Notes: a model not told the origin generated them from the sequence alone. Counted from the first letter of the stretch, positions 48,190-60,780 are shown. The stretch is DNA of 64,000 nucleotides from Phlebotomus papatasi (GCF_024763615.1 NC_077223.1:99634627-99698626), one strand, 5' to 3'. Translations and numbers: made by a program.

Positions 48190-49680
48190 TCTTCTAGCCG
48201 AAATCAATGGTACATCTTGTTCAATATATTCTTCCCTAAAACTCCCCAAAAAGTGTGCTTGGGAGCAATTGTATGAATTTTAAATTTAGGAACTCTGATG
48301 ATGATTTTTGATTTATTGCTCCTAATATTCCCCAAAAGATTTCGCATATGCGAACAGTGTCTCATATTCCATGTTTGTCGTCTTCTGCCAAAACTTCTAA
48401 ACTTGTTCCACCTTTTTGTCCTCGTGGAGATTGTATGTACCACTGGTAACAATCAATTGACTTCTGTAAGAGCATCCCATTTATGGCATAAATGTCTCTT
48501 GGGATGGCAGATTTTTGATTTACGATCTCGATTTGTTGGGACTTGGTCTAAAATGTTGAAAAAAAAAAGTTATCGTGGAATTTGTTCATACAAAATTGAC
48601 TTTTGCAACGGTAGTGTTGGGTTTTTTGTGCGATATCGCGATGGTTTTCCTTTAACGATCTCCTCGGGGACATAGAGTCCGGGAGACGTCCGAGAGATCG
48701 TCACAGAGATGGAGACAGATGAAGATATGGACATGAGGGGGACAAAAAGTGATGAGTCTTATCGAGGCAATTTTCACAAGATGATCATTTTTGCCATGGT
48801 CCAGAGACGCCAGTGTTGGGGATAAAAATGTCGTTAAGTGATCGCTTCTGATTTTTACCCATGGCAAATGCAACAAGATAATAACAATAATGACTGGTAG
48901 AGATACTTAACCATTGTGGAGAGGTATTTTTTTTGTTTTTTTTTTACAAAAAGATGCCTGTAAATATTTATAAATAATAATAATCGGACAATATTCGGTT
49001 GGGGCAAGAAAAAACGCTTATCTTTTTTTGTGCATATTTAATGTCCGATGAGCAGCAGGTTCGTCTTGTGTGTGTTTTTTTTTCAGTTCTCTTACGGACT
49101 CCAACTTAAACACCCTTCCTTCTTCCGTTCCCTTTCTGGCTCGCGGGGGACACATCCAGAAGAGACTCTTGCGATACTATCAGCTCCCATTCCTGGGCCG
49201 TTTCTTTGGGTCCCCTTCTTCTGCTTTGGCCGTTTGGAGCACTTTTCTGCGTGCTAAAATATCGCGGGGGGATGAGGTTGGGTGAGCGGGCAAAAAAAAA
49301 AAAGAGAATGCAGACTGAACTTCTGCAAGTTGCATTGAGCTCGGGGGCGCCGCCAATATATGGTGATTCGGTGTGTCGATACCACTATAAATAATATTAT
49401 TGCGTCCTGACCTCCGGCACTTTTCGCCCGCCGTTGACGCTAAATGGCCCCTAATGATTTAAATTGACTCTCCTGACTTCAGTTTCTCTAGGAGGAAATG
49501 TGAAAAATTCATGCCACATCTCTCCCTATCGCTGCCCAATTAACCATTCGCATCGGGTTGATGCCTCGAGGGTGAGACAACCGATTTGATCATCTTCTTG
49601 ACATTTTATTGCCCAACTGATCAGGTCGCTTCCATACCAAAGGAAAATATATTGCACAGTGGACAAAATGAGACAAATTG
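48190..49680. other. Intronic balanced-composition island (possible enhancer)
   Basis: The longest repeat-free island of intron 1, locally GC-rich near 49.1-49.5 kb. Open frames up to 125 codons on the + strand overlap minus-strand ones and show no family resemblance. Candidate regulatory DNA. Confidence 0.42.
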
Positions 49681-49977
49681 GTGGGAGATGCAATTAGACT
49701 TTGCAAACTAAACCTCAAATTCATAATCCAAACATATTAATTTACTTTTATTATTCAGGTCTTGAAACTAGATTTCAATTAGTTGGAAGTTACTGGGTGA
49801 CATTATTGCGATCAACAGAGCTAATCAGCGAAGATAAGCTAAAATTTTGCCTATGTAATTCTATTCCACTTTTCGTATTTGGAAGTAAACCAATAAATTA
49901 GAGGCAAGTATCACCTGCTTGTCTTCTAGTTTACAGTTTAGCCGAATTCTGATCTTATACGGTCTTCAGATTAAAGA

Positions 49978-50638
49978 CTGACACACCTCTAAGATCAGGA
50001 AAATTTCATTAAATACAAGTTCACATCTCTTTCATTCTCGAAAGTCTTGAATGAGCCCAATCACAAGTAGATTTTGATTCTCCAATAGTGTCTTGGATAA
50101 AAGGTAAATGGAACTCTATTTGCACAAAAAGTCGTTGAAGTTCGAAGAATTCAAATTCAATTTCGAATTTTCATACTAAATTTTCGAACAAGTTGGGGAA
50201 AATTTATCAAATATCATACTAAAAAGCTGGCAAAAGAGTCACTCAGTGATTATGGGGTGATTGCATAATGAGACAAGAACAGTAATCGTTGTTGTTCAGT
50301 TTTCTTCCTCACAAAAATGTGAAGACCGTCACATTTTGACACTTGAGCACTTCGAAATTCGAACAGGATGTAACTTCCGCCACCTTGCGAAAGTGTTAAG
50401 AAGTAAAAAAGTCTCTTTTTTGAATCTTCAAATAGTTTTTCGAATTTTTCAAGATCTACTTCTGTACGGAAAGAATATGTCTGCTCAAAATCGGAATGAA
50501 CGGATTGAATTAAATTGAATTTGTTGTTCAAATCAAAACGAAGAATCCAAACGAGCGGGATAGACAAACCTTTATGAACAAGGGATGTGAATTTCAATTT
50601 CATGAAATTTTCCTAATCTAAAAGATATGCGGGACACG
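49978..50638. mobile_element. Inverted-repeat element, CACACCTTTTAGATCAGGAA family, long copy
   Basis: The left end (GACACACCTCTAAGATCAGG then AAAATTTCAT) is inverted at the right (ATGAAATTTTCCTAATCTAA then AAGATATGCGGGACACGC). The centre is a diffuse inverted repeat of TTCGAA-rich words. Open frames here (85 and 117 codons, opposite strands, overlapping) are by-products. Confidence 0.6.
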
Positions 50639-50682
50639 CAAAGAAATCTATTTCATGATAAAATAAATAGTATTGGCTGGGT

Positions 50683-50822
50683 CTCGATCAAAAACCGAAA
50701 GTCAAAATTCCAAATAGAAAAATCCAAAGTATGGCAGAGGAAAAATTCGAATTCGGGTATTGGACCCATTCTAAATTTTGGTCAATTCGAGATTTTGGTT
50801 TTCGGAATTTTGGCTGACGCTA
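50683..50822. repeat. Decayed copy of the CCAAAATCCCGAA-type element
   Basis: CTCGATCAAAAACCGAAAGT and CAAAATTCCAAA on the left are mirrored by TTTGGTTTTCGGAATTTTGG on the right. It resembles the fresher element at 51634-51955. Confidence 0.5.
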
Positions 50823-50948
50823 AATTGATTAAGCTTCAAAGATGATCTTACTAAGCAGTTTCTCGGCTTAAGCTGTAACTCTCTTGAGGTCCTTAGATGC
50901 TCATTGCATAAACAAGATCCATTTTTGTAGAACATTATATTTCTTTAT

Positions 50949-51211
50949 GGCTCCTGCACACCTTTTAGATCAGGAAAATTTCATGAAGTCGAAATTCGGT
51001 TCCCTATCCTTCTCACATGTTTTGCATATGCCTATCTCATTCTCTCGCACTCTTCATCTTCTCTTAAACATCACTCCAAATTCAATTTAGGTCAATCGAA
51101 TTTGATATGCGAAAGAATGAGATAGGCATATGCAAAACATGTGAGAAAGAAAGGAATGCGAATTTTGACTTCATGAAATTTTCCTGATCTAAAAGGTGTG
51201 CAGGAGCCATA
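50949..51211. mobile_element. 263-bp hairpin MITE, CACACCTTTTAGATCAGGAA family
   Basis: The arms start GGCTCCTGCACACCTTTTAG and its inverse. They pair through ATCAGGAAAATTTCATGAAG and CACATGTTTTGCATATGCCT to near the centre at about 51080. This is the best-preserved member of a local group (49978-50638 and 51280-51460). Confidence 0.85.
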
Positions 51212-51279
51212 ATGACCAAAATTAAATTAATTAAATAATGATTTTGTTGACTAAATATAATTTATTATATACTGAATAA

Positions 51280-51460
51280 AATCAAATTTCATATACTTTT
51301 CTTCTCACACGCTTCGTATATGTCTGACTTACTATCCGCATTCAATCTCATTTTATTTTTTAGATTACGCATTCTTCTTTATCTTCAATCTAATTTTGAA
51401 TGCGAAAGCAAATTTTGAATTTAGACATCATGAAGTTTTTGTGGATTTAAAAGATGTGTC
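51280..51460. repeat. Diverged half-copy of the 50.9-kb hairpin
   Basis: It contains TTTTCTTCTCACACGCTTCG, TGAATGCGAAAGC and CATCATGAAGTTTTTGTGGA then TTTAAAAGATGTGTC in the same order as the neighbour, but many positions have changed. Pairing between arms is weak. Confidence 0.5.
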
Positions 51461-51633
51461 ATAGGCATTATCGACCAGATACTTTTAACTAAAATTTAAT
51501 GACTTGTCAATAAACTTTAGTCGAAAATTTCCAAATTAAATCTTAGATTTTATTGGAAAAATTATTAAATATAATTAAATCAGTTGAATTTTGAGAATGT
51601 TTTTATAGAGTTTGGGACAACATCTGTAAACGG

Positions 51634-51955
51634 GTCCCGGTCAAAATCCCGAACGCCAAAATCCCGAACGCCAAAATCCCGAAAGCAAAAAGCACGAACG
51701 CCAAAATCCCGAAAACCAAAATCCCGAAAACCAAAATCCGAACGCCAAAATCCCGAAAGTAAAAATCCCGAATTCTTAAAAGTGTCACAGCTACTCCAAC
51801 GTTTGTACACGTGCTTTCCGGAGACAAAGGGTAATTTTCTGTGTCTTAGGAAATTATTCTAAATATTTTTCTTCATATAATTTCATCCCTTTCAGGATTT
51901 TGAAAATTCGGAATTTTGGCTTTCGGGATTTTGGCGTTCGGGATTTTGGCTGCCA
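51634..51955. repeat. Inverted-repeat element whose arms are a 15-bp minisatellite
   Basis: The left arm has nine units of CCAAAATCCCGAACG (51641-51774, one unit 14 bp). The right arm has about three units in reverse orientation (51905-51953: TTTCGGGATTTTGGC). Because 15 is a multiple of three, the array stays open and reads as a spurious SRTPKSRTPKSRK-type protein on the + strand and FGFRDFGVRDFG-type on the minus strand. Confidence 0.82.
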
Positions 51956-52493
51956 CCGCTTTAAACCTGTTTGGTTATGAAAGCCAATTTTTTTGTTATT
52001 TATTTATTTGTTTATTTATTTATCTCAACATTTCTTTGAAATTTTTTTGAATTTTATTTTCTCTCCATACTTTTCATAATTTCAAATTATAAATTACTGC
52101 TGCTCTGCTGGCATTCCAAAAATTTTCTAAATTGCATGATCTTAACGAGGCAGATTCTTAAACTAAAGCCATCTTTTCAGATTATATTTTATACAATTAT
52201 TTTAATAATGATTTAAAGTTGATACACACGATAATTAAATTCGGTCAGTAAAAAATTAGAAGTGAGCTTTGAAGGACGACGTAAACTAACTATATATTTT
52301 TAATCCAGAAAGGTTCATAGTAATACAAAGATCTAGTAAAATCAATCGGAACGCCGTTTTAATGTAATTTAATATTACATATAATATTTAAATAAATTAT
52401 TTGATTAAAATGGTAGTACTATGTACAGTAATTTATCAATAAATCTAGAATCGGAAAAACTAGACCAAGATACCAGGCCCTATCTATTACAAT

Positions 52494-52769
52494 CAGGGGC
52501 CCATCAAGCCTAATAAAAAGTGAAGCTATTTTTCAGTTTTCCTTGTAAAAATTTTGCAGCTATTGCACCGCGACTTAAACAAATTTTCTCGTAGTTCTTG
52601 TAGAATTTTGGCGAACATTATGAAATATATATTTTTAGATTGCTTTTAATGCACGATTTCAAAATATATCAGACTGATAAGTCAATTCTCTTTAGGAAAA
52701 AACTTGCCAATAGTCTTCAGTGCCTCTATGCAAAAACGTATGGAAAAATGAAATGTCGAGAGGCCCCTG
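52494..52769. mobile_element. Short hAT-like MITE with 8-bp duplication
   Basis: The ends are CAGGGGCC and GGCCCCTG, flanked by the perfect 8-bp repeat ATTACAAT (52486-52493 and 52770-52777). The inverted repeats are short, the interior is AT-rich, and no transposase is present. Confidence 0.8.
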
Positions 52770-53440
52770 ATTACAATAAAGAATTTTCAAATTTTGCAAA
52801 TCTAGATTTGATATTTAGTAAGAAACCCAATAGAGTTTACAAAGATTTGGTCTCTTGAGCGTCATTAAATTAAACTAAACCTAGTTCAAAAAGATGAATT
52901 TTTGAATTTCAATTTTTGATTTTCTGAAATTGAAACAATTTTAATTAAAACAAGAAATTTTGTTATATGCTGTGAGATAATATTCCTTGTATTTCTTAAA
53001 TTGATTAAAATTGAAGATCTAAATCAGGAATAGGTTAAAAATTACTAGACACTTTGGAATCTCAAATAAAGAAACAAGTCGTAATTTATTAAGGAATTGC
53101 AAGACTGAGGCGAAATTTTTGAGGTATAACGTACGAATTATTAAATATCAAATTTGTTTTGAAATTTTCCTATTTCAAGATAAACATTTCGGGTCGATAA
53201 TTAGCATTTCGAACTCATCATATTTGTCGGCTAAATATTCTATTTAGGTCTACAGTAAGTCTTGGCTAAGATGTAAAGATGGTTCATGATTTTTTAACTT
53301 TCCTCCCTGTTAATATTTTTTTAACAATTAAAAATTTACGACTTCCTTAAGATACACTTGCAAACATGTTTCAAGGACTAAAATGTTGCACACCCGTCTT
53401 CACCTTATACAAGCTTCAGACCTAAGGCCGGCTTCAGACT

Positions 53441-53796
53441 AGAGGTTTAGCCCAGTTCCCGAATGTCTCAAAATCTTAAATTGCGAGCAATTTTATTACT
53501 TTTTAAGAGCCTAATAGGTCATTTGTCCTTAATAATCCAATTTGAAGTTAAATTTTTCTAAAAAATCGTAATTGCCAAAAAATAGAGTAGTTAAACCATA
53601 TAGCTAAATCTTAGGTCTGAAGACCGTGGCTTAGCTATCTGGCTTAACTCCTCTAATTCCTCATCAAACATGATTTTTTAGGAAATTGTTGTTTAGGATT
53701 GAATATTAAGGGCAAATTATTCATTATATTTTGAAAAATCAATAAAATTGCTTGTTATTAAGATTTTTGAGACTTTCGGGAACTGGGCTTGAACCT
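53441..53796. mobile_element. Palindromic element with AGCCCAGTTCCCGAA arms
   Basis: The left arm GGTTTAGCCCAGTTCCCGAA then TGTCTCAAAATCTTAA is inverted at the right (TTTTTGAGACTTTCGGGAAC then TGGGCTTGAACC). A second inverted pair, CTAAATCTTAGGTCTGAAGA / CTTCAGACCTAAGG, lies around it. A fragment occurs at 33673-33830. Confidence 0.68.
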
Positions 53797-54199
53797 TCAG
53801 TTATTGATTGATATATTTTTTTTGGTTTTATAAATCAAAGCTAAAAAATTTCTCAGTTAACTCCTTTGCACTATGCCCCTCAATTTAATGCAATAAAGTA
53901 TTTTCACATGAAGAACCTTGAGGACTAAACCCCTAATTATCATCTAGATGCAATTTGCTACAGAAACACCTAAAATTGTGGCTATAAAATTAAATTGGGC
54001 CCTCTTTAGAGGTTTACTTCTTCAGTATAAATTTTTTTTTGGAATTCTTTTTGCCTAAGACAAATTTCACAAATATTCTCACTCACTTTCGTGCTTTTAT
54101 AATGGGGTATTTGAGACAGAAATTGAGAGAACAAACAATCATTTTAGTCAAATACACATTAATCTGTCAAATAATATTATTATACACTGGCAGTTAAAC

Positions 54200-55140
54200 A
54201 TTGTGTAATACTTTAATGTTCGACGATTATTTAATTAACCGCTCGATCAATATAACAACGACAGCAACATCCTCAAGTGATGTCTCAATGCTCATTCAAT
54301 TTGCCTTTCTTCGGCCGAAAAAGAGCCAATAATAAAAAGTAATATTAATATTGTTCCAACTGGTGAGATTACACAGAGAAATATTTTGGTAAATAAAACG
54401 ACTTTTTTTCTCTAAGGAGTTTTGTTTTTTGATCTACCTCGTGGAGAGAAATTCTTTGGATTTTGTATTGAATTTTTCCGCATTAACAGCCGTCAAATAT
54501 TCATTGAGAATTGAGTAAATAAGATGGGAAGATTTCAATGAGGTCCTCTCGAGTGGAAATCTCTTTGGGCTCAAAGCGTGCCCGCGAAAGCATGGGAACT
54601 AACTGGTCTATGGGGTTAAACATAGGAAAAATTGAATAAACATTTTTCTTAATTTGCTCTGAGCAGCTCCGGAGACGCCAAATTGGTCGTTGTCGCCAAA
54701 GAGTGGCTCTTGCTCTAAGGCCAAATTTGGCCAATAAAATGTGTTCGAAGAGACGTGATCATATGGCCAGAAGAAGTAGATGGTTATACAAAGCAACAGA
54801 TCTATTGATCTCCATAAATTTCCGCTATGTAGTGTGGGAAGAGAGGGATTATAAAAAAAAGAACCTCTGCGAGGAAATTTCCTTGTGCTAAAATTAATTT
54901 AAATTATTCATTACAGCCTTAAGAATGACTTAAAAGACTATAAAAGATCAATAAACCTTCTAAAGGTGCACCCTTTATCTGATTTTCTGGAGCAACAAAA
55001 GAACATCTTGATGCTTCCAAGATGGTCTCGTAAAGATATTTAAACTCAAATGATCGTAAACACTTAATTATGCAAATCAATTTGCGTGCTTTGGCAATTA
55101 GCGCATAAGGGGAGGCAATTAGGGCAAAAGCCATTGAAAG
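54200..55140. other. Intronic balanced-composition island (possible enhancer)
   Basis: Begins with TTTAATTAACCGCTCGATCA-like homeodomain-type sequence and is repeat-free. Short chance frames only. Confidence 0.4.
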
Positions 55141-55416
55141 GGAAGATGTGAAGGTTTAAATGACGTAAGAATACCATAAAATTAGAAATATCACCCCCTG
55201 CTGAGGTATTTCCGTCTATCTTACCTTTACCTCATCTGTCTTTAGGTAACTTTTTCTGCAAATTTTTCTCAAAGTGTTAATTGAATTACATTAACCTCTT
55301 AAAGTCATACTCCATAGCCCAATTAGTCTTCTAGACTAAAAGTTAATTTGGGCCACTGTCTAAGCCCTAAAAAATTTTTCAACCTGACCTGACCATTTGT
55401 AAACTGCTTTGGAATA

Positions 55417-57120
55417 CACTGAGAGAAAAAAATAGTCAAACTAAAAATCCTCAATGTAAATTTTATACATCGATTAGATGAGATACATTAAAATTCGTGT
55501 TGAAGTAACAAACTTAAAAGTAGTTGAACTTACTAACTTGCTTTCAGATTTCACTACTTTAATTAATAAATTATACTATACTATGTTAATAATGTACTAT
55601 ATAATGATGTAATATGTACTAAATAATGTACTAAATGTACATTATTTAGTAATGTACAATTAGTACTAAATGTACTAAATAATAATAATAATAATGTACT
55701 AAAATTTTGTAATCATAATTTAGAGATAATTTTTATAATTATGAGGTTAATGTAGCTTTATAAAAATCTTAGGGACTTTCACTAACTTTTAGTAAAGTTA
55801 AAACTCAACAAAACCGAAGAATCTTACTAGAACCGAATATTTACAATTTTAGTACAACACTATTAATATTTGTTATTTAGAATTTTTCTTTTACAATACC
55901 TTTGAAAAGTAATTTTATTGTATAAGGTAGAGATAAATTTTGATTTTGATTTTATTCCTTACATTACAATAAATTAAAATATTTTATTTCACTTTAAAAT
56001 CATATTTGTACTAATAAAAAATTGTAAATATTGAAATAACTTATAATGTATTGACATTTCTCTGAATGTTTTCCTATTAGGGCAATCTTTTCACTCGAGA
56101 AATTTTACTATGAACGAGTAGTGTTAAAATGCTTTTATCTTTAATTTTTTTTGTGATATATTTTAGTACATGCGTGTGCTAAACCTAAATTTCGCGGATG
56201 CATATTATATTTATAGTTATTTATGTTTATTTATTTTTTGAAGCTGGATTCTGTTTTTTATCTTCTAATCTTCGGGACCTAAATCGATTTCTTTTGAAAA
56301 TTTAATGTGTATAATACACCTTATATTTATTTTTATTTATTTATTTACAAATTTATGTCCCTGTACAATTTATAAGTACAAAATGGGACTGTATATATTC
56401 ATGGTGTAGGTAGAAATGACAATATTTAATGGGAAATGGGTAGGCTAAAGCTCTGATGATGCGATTACAAGAAAGTCTGTTTTAAATATTTTTAAAATAA
56501 TCTAATAATTTTTGTTTTATTGTGAAGGTATTGATATTTATTTTATAAATTTATCCCCCTCCTACAAACATCAAAGACCTGAGAAGAACGGGATATACGG
56601 TTTTCTAGTCTTGTTTTGTTTTTAAAACCATTAAAATTCTTCTCAATTTCATTAAAAGAAATATAAATTAATTAAACAGAGGTAGCGAGCTGATTTAGTA
56701 CATGCTTGTACTAAATTCTAGTTTTTTCTAATTTATTTTATATATTTTCTTGCATCCTAGGAGATTAATAAAATAGCTTAAAATTTTTAGAATGGGTCAT
56801 ACATATAAGATAAAGCAGTGGATACGTCAAACGTTTTAAACGTTTTATTTTTGAACAGCTGTCATATTGTTACTTATGTCAAAGTGTTTTGAATTTTTCT
56901 CTAAATTTTGCAAATTCCTTACTTCGTTTTAATAAATAAATATTTAAATATTGTTAAGATAAATTGTTTAAATAATTCAGTATTAGTACAAGTTCTAAAA
57001 TTTGATAGTAATACAATTTTCCACGAACGTTAATAATTTTTCAACCTTCTAATGGATTTTATTTCGAAAAACCAACCAAATACATAAATTGGATATAATA
57101 CCAATGGCTTTTTCTCAGTG
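55417..57120. mobile_element. Possible 1.7-kb TA-flanked element with CACTGAGA ends
   Basis: CACTGAGAGAAAAA at the left and the inverse of CACTGAGAAAAAG at the right, each next to TA, resemble the 38.6-kb MITE ends. The inverted match is only about 13 bp and the interior is AT-rich with TACTAAAT runs (55590-55700) and no transposase. The two ends may belong to different insertions. Confidence 0.35.
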
Positions 57121-57129
57121 TAAAGGTGA

Positions 57130-57760
57130 CAAGTGTCTAATGCCCTGTTTACACGAGAATGAATGTTAAAGTCAGCAATAATATGGTTGTATTACTTTAT
57201 GTATATAGGATTGAAAGTTAATTAGTGTCAATTGAAATGCCTCGAGAGGATTTTTAGTTGAAAGTGCCCTAGTCTCGGGGTTTTGCGGCGGTCAATTACA
57301 AAATGAATACGACGTCATAATTCTTCTCGTCCCAAGACGACTGTCAGGCGCATGAGAATGAATAATTTTGTGATTAATAGCAACCGCCATTCACTCTGGC
57401 TGCACAATAAACCAACCACCTCGGGATGGGTTAAGATGGACTTCTGGGTGGGAGTTTCGGACACACTTCAGGACCACCTTTGGCAGCCACACGCAGTTTA
57501 TTCTACTGAGTAATTCCACGTGGGTGGGAAATACTTGCTAATTATTTTTCCACACTGACAAATTGTCATTGGTTCATTGGGCAATTTAAATTTCTCACGA
57601 GGTGAAATATGACCAATTTTCAAGCTTAAAGATCGAAGTGGTGTTCAATAAATGCGGCTGTATCTTAAAAGGAATGCATTAATCTCACTTTCACAGCTGA
57701 CCTATGGGGTTATCTCGAAAAGATTGCAGCTGCAATCCAGGAAATTTAGAATGGATTCTC
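57130..57760. other. Intronic balanced-composition island (possible enhancer)
   Basis: Repeat-free, with TTGTGATTAATAGCAACCGC, an AACCGCCATT (GCCAT-type) word and CAATAAACCAACCACC within about 100 bp. It looks like clustered transcription-factor sites, but this is by eye. Confidence 0.42.
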
Positions 57761-58959
57761 AAATAGATAAATAAATAAATAAAATTCTCCACCATTTTTC
57801 TTGAAAATTTATATTCAAACTCGAACAAAGATGAAGTTATAGAATTATTACATAGAAAAATTATTTTTTTAATATACCTTGATAAAAAATATTTATTTTA
57901 TTTTCCTAAATATTTACTAAAAATAAGGCCATCTTTTAGAACATAACAACTACGTACTATTTCTTTAATATTATTGTATTCAAAACAGCAATAAAGTTAA
58001 TTACAGTATCTTAGTACTTGGTTTAGTACAGATTATTAATCGAGTTTTCTGAAAATTTCTGATCTTTAGTACAGGAGCTAAAGCAGTTTCATACGGTTTT
58101 AAAAAATTAGTTAGACAATTTTGTTATGAAAAAACAAAAATTGTCTTTTAAATCAAAGGAGGCACTAGTAATTACCGATAACAGATTTTAGTACATTTCT
58201 CTTTATTTAATAAACAATGCTCTGTTCGTTTCAGTTTATACTAAAAATTGTTATGTAAGATAAGAGTGTAATTGTATTAATAAATTATAGTTCTTTTTTA
58301 TTTTATTATCCTACAGTGCATAAAATTTTCAATTTTATTAGATGATTAGCTTTAGTACATGCGTGTTCTAAATGTTAAATTCTGTCAGAAATATTTATTG
58401 TCATTTTTTTAAATTACGAATAATATTCTTCATTTTGAAACAGTCTCCTGGCATAATGAGATAGTTTTTAGAACTTCAATATAATATTTTTATTATTATG
58501 AGACCCTCCGCTTTTCTTAAATCTGAAAAGAAATAAGCTTCTTAATTTTTTAGTCTTTTTTGTTTGATTGCTTTTTAGTAAGATATTTTATAATTTCCTG
58601 AAAAAAATTGGGTTTATGCAGCGAATTATTTTAGTACATGCATGTGCTAAATTTTAATTTCTATAAATTTCTTTACATTTTTTTTCGAATTCTTGAAGTA
58701 CTAGGAATTATTTAAGTTGGTGTAACAGCTCTATAATTCAATGGTCACTCGTACTCTTCTAAGGTACTTTAGAACATGCGTGTGCTAAAAATTTTCTTCT
58801 TCTTTCTTCTCTTTTCATTTTACAGATTTCTGTGCAGTGTGAAGTGTTTATTTAATTTAATAGTAACAAAGTCTCAATTTAATTATAAAATTTGGAACAA
58901 AGTGAAACATTTTATACTTCATTTGAAATTTACCTGCCAATTAATTTTTTCACAACACC
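57761..58959. other. AT-rich tract with three 22-bp palindromes
   Basis: Palindrome copies lie at 58350-58373, 58627-58652 and 58768-58790 within AT-rich DNA; no gene is present. A short AAAT-repeat run is at about 57765-57782. Confidence 0.5.
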
Positions 58960-59500
58960 CATAAGTTCAAGGCCCATAAAGTACTCTTTCAACTTTTCCG
59001 GTGTCTGAATGCCATGTTACACAATTTTTTGACTAAAAACTTTTCGCTGCAAAAAGCCTTGTTGCACCATGACACCCAAAATGGTCTCGGAGAAAGCTCC
59101 AAAAACAAATCGTACGCCATTATTTTATGGTGTTCTCACGGAAGAATAATCCACGCGTTTCCATGACAATGGAGCCAACCCCCTCAGTTGTGCAGAAGCA
59201 CATCTTCATGGTTAAAATGAAAAGCGCGACAGTGAGCAACCACTAAAACGCGAGTTACACTATTCAAAAGCCCCAACAACATTGTCAATGACGTGGAGCA
59301 TTGTGGCAAATGGTAAACAAAAGTGAACAAATGGCATCATTTTGCATTCAAATGATATTACTATGGGATTTGTCTCATTATGTTTGCTGCATCTCATCAT
59401 TGCTCGGTTTTAGATGACAATGTGAATTGGAAGATGACTAAATACGAATTCATCTATTTGCACAAGTTAATCTGCATTGTTGAACTCATGAGTGGATCAA
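58960..59500. other. Intronic balanced-composition island (possible enhancer)
   Basis: Repeat-free sequence between AT-rich tracts. No open frame of interest. Candidate regulatory DNA. Confidence 0.38.
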
Positions 59501-59689
59501 CTTTTTTTTCGCCATGTCTCTTCTAAAGCTAACAAATATCACAAGAGGATTCTGTTTTATTGAATAGACTGACTTTTTATTTGCTAAAGCTCTTTAGCAT
59601 TTAAATTGGGGAAGAGGAAAAAAAGTATTGCGGAATTTACTGAAAGATGTTTGGACTTAAATGTGGTTCGAAAGACATCCTAGTTTAGG

Positions 59690-60780
59690 GGCTAATCAGT
59701 TTTGCACCGGAGAAAATATTAAGTAAATTTAGTACAAGTTCAAATTTTAATAGATTTCTCAAAGTTTGAGAGGTCTTTCAGAAGGTACTTTAACAAAAAT
59801 TTTGTTAAAGTATTATATATATTTTTCTTTTAACTCAAAAGTGGCTGTACTAATTTGATGATGCGATGTACTAAATTCAGTATTCTAAAAAGCCGTAAAG
59901 TATCAGAATATTTATTGCGATTTATATTAAAGAATTATAAAAACAAAACGTTTTAGTAGCATTTTAAATCATTTAAGAATACATTTTAGTACAAAATATA
60001 AGAAACGCGCTGGACAAATTAGCGTGCATGATTTTTTAATATATGTTCATTTGCTTAAATCATATGAAATGATTAAATCAAATCAACATATACTGAGAAA
60101 ATCATAAATGCTCAATTGCCAAGCGTGTTTATTTTATTCTGTACTAAAGTGTATTCTTGAATGATTATATACTCTTTAGAATACTTCATATACGTGCAGT
60201 GCTAACTGTTTATTATCCTCTTCTAAATTTAATAATCTTGAGACACATTATATTGTGGATTTTGATACATTTTAGAACATATTTTAGCACAGACTTACAA
60301 TTTGAACATACAATTTTAGAATTTCATGTTTAAAGCCACAAATTCATTGCGCCTAAAAGTTACGCATATACAAAATACAGACATCTTTCAGAACATTTTA
60401 TAAGGTTTAGTACATTTTAGTACAGATTTTGAAATGAAAAAATCAGTTTGGATGTGCATGAAGCTTATTTCGTCATATACAATGTATCTTATTTTGCAAG
60501 ACAACTTTGTACGACAAAAAATTAGTACTAAATTTAAAAAAAAAAGTAGTAACTTTATTTTATTTGCTCTTCAAAATTGCAAACTTTTTAACGAAAGTTT
60601 AAATATTTTATTACAAAATATCATTCATAATATTCTTACTCTGTTTTTCAATGAGTCTATTATGTATGTCTATTAAAGTGTAAGAGATATCAAAAAGTCT
60701 GTACTAATTTAGGAATCTTTCATACCTAGTTTAGCACATTAAAAAGCCTCGGAGTAACTAACAAATGATTACCCTCCTAA
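59690..60780. other. AT-rich tract rich in TTAGTACA words
   Basis: Many same-type words (TTTTAGTACA, TTTAGTACATTTTAGTACAG near 60408-60430) without a fixed period. No gene; the 80-codon frame at 60434-60676 is AT-driven. Confidence 0.45.

Noticed and set aside
48298..48675. 125-codon plus-strand frame in intron 1 as a nested gene
   Set aside because: No recognisable domain, overlapped by minus-strand frames, no promoter or poly(A) context.
51584..51862. 92-codon basic protein with PKSRK repeats and opposite-strand FGFRDFG protein
   Set aside because: Both are translations of the 15-bp minisatellite, which stays open because its period is divisible by three.
52640..52858. 72-codon plus-strand frame
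   Set aside because: It crosses the right end and target duplication of a hAT-like MITE.
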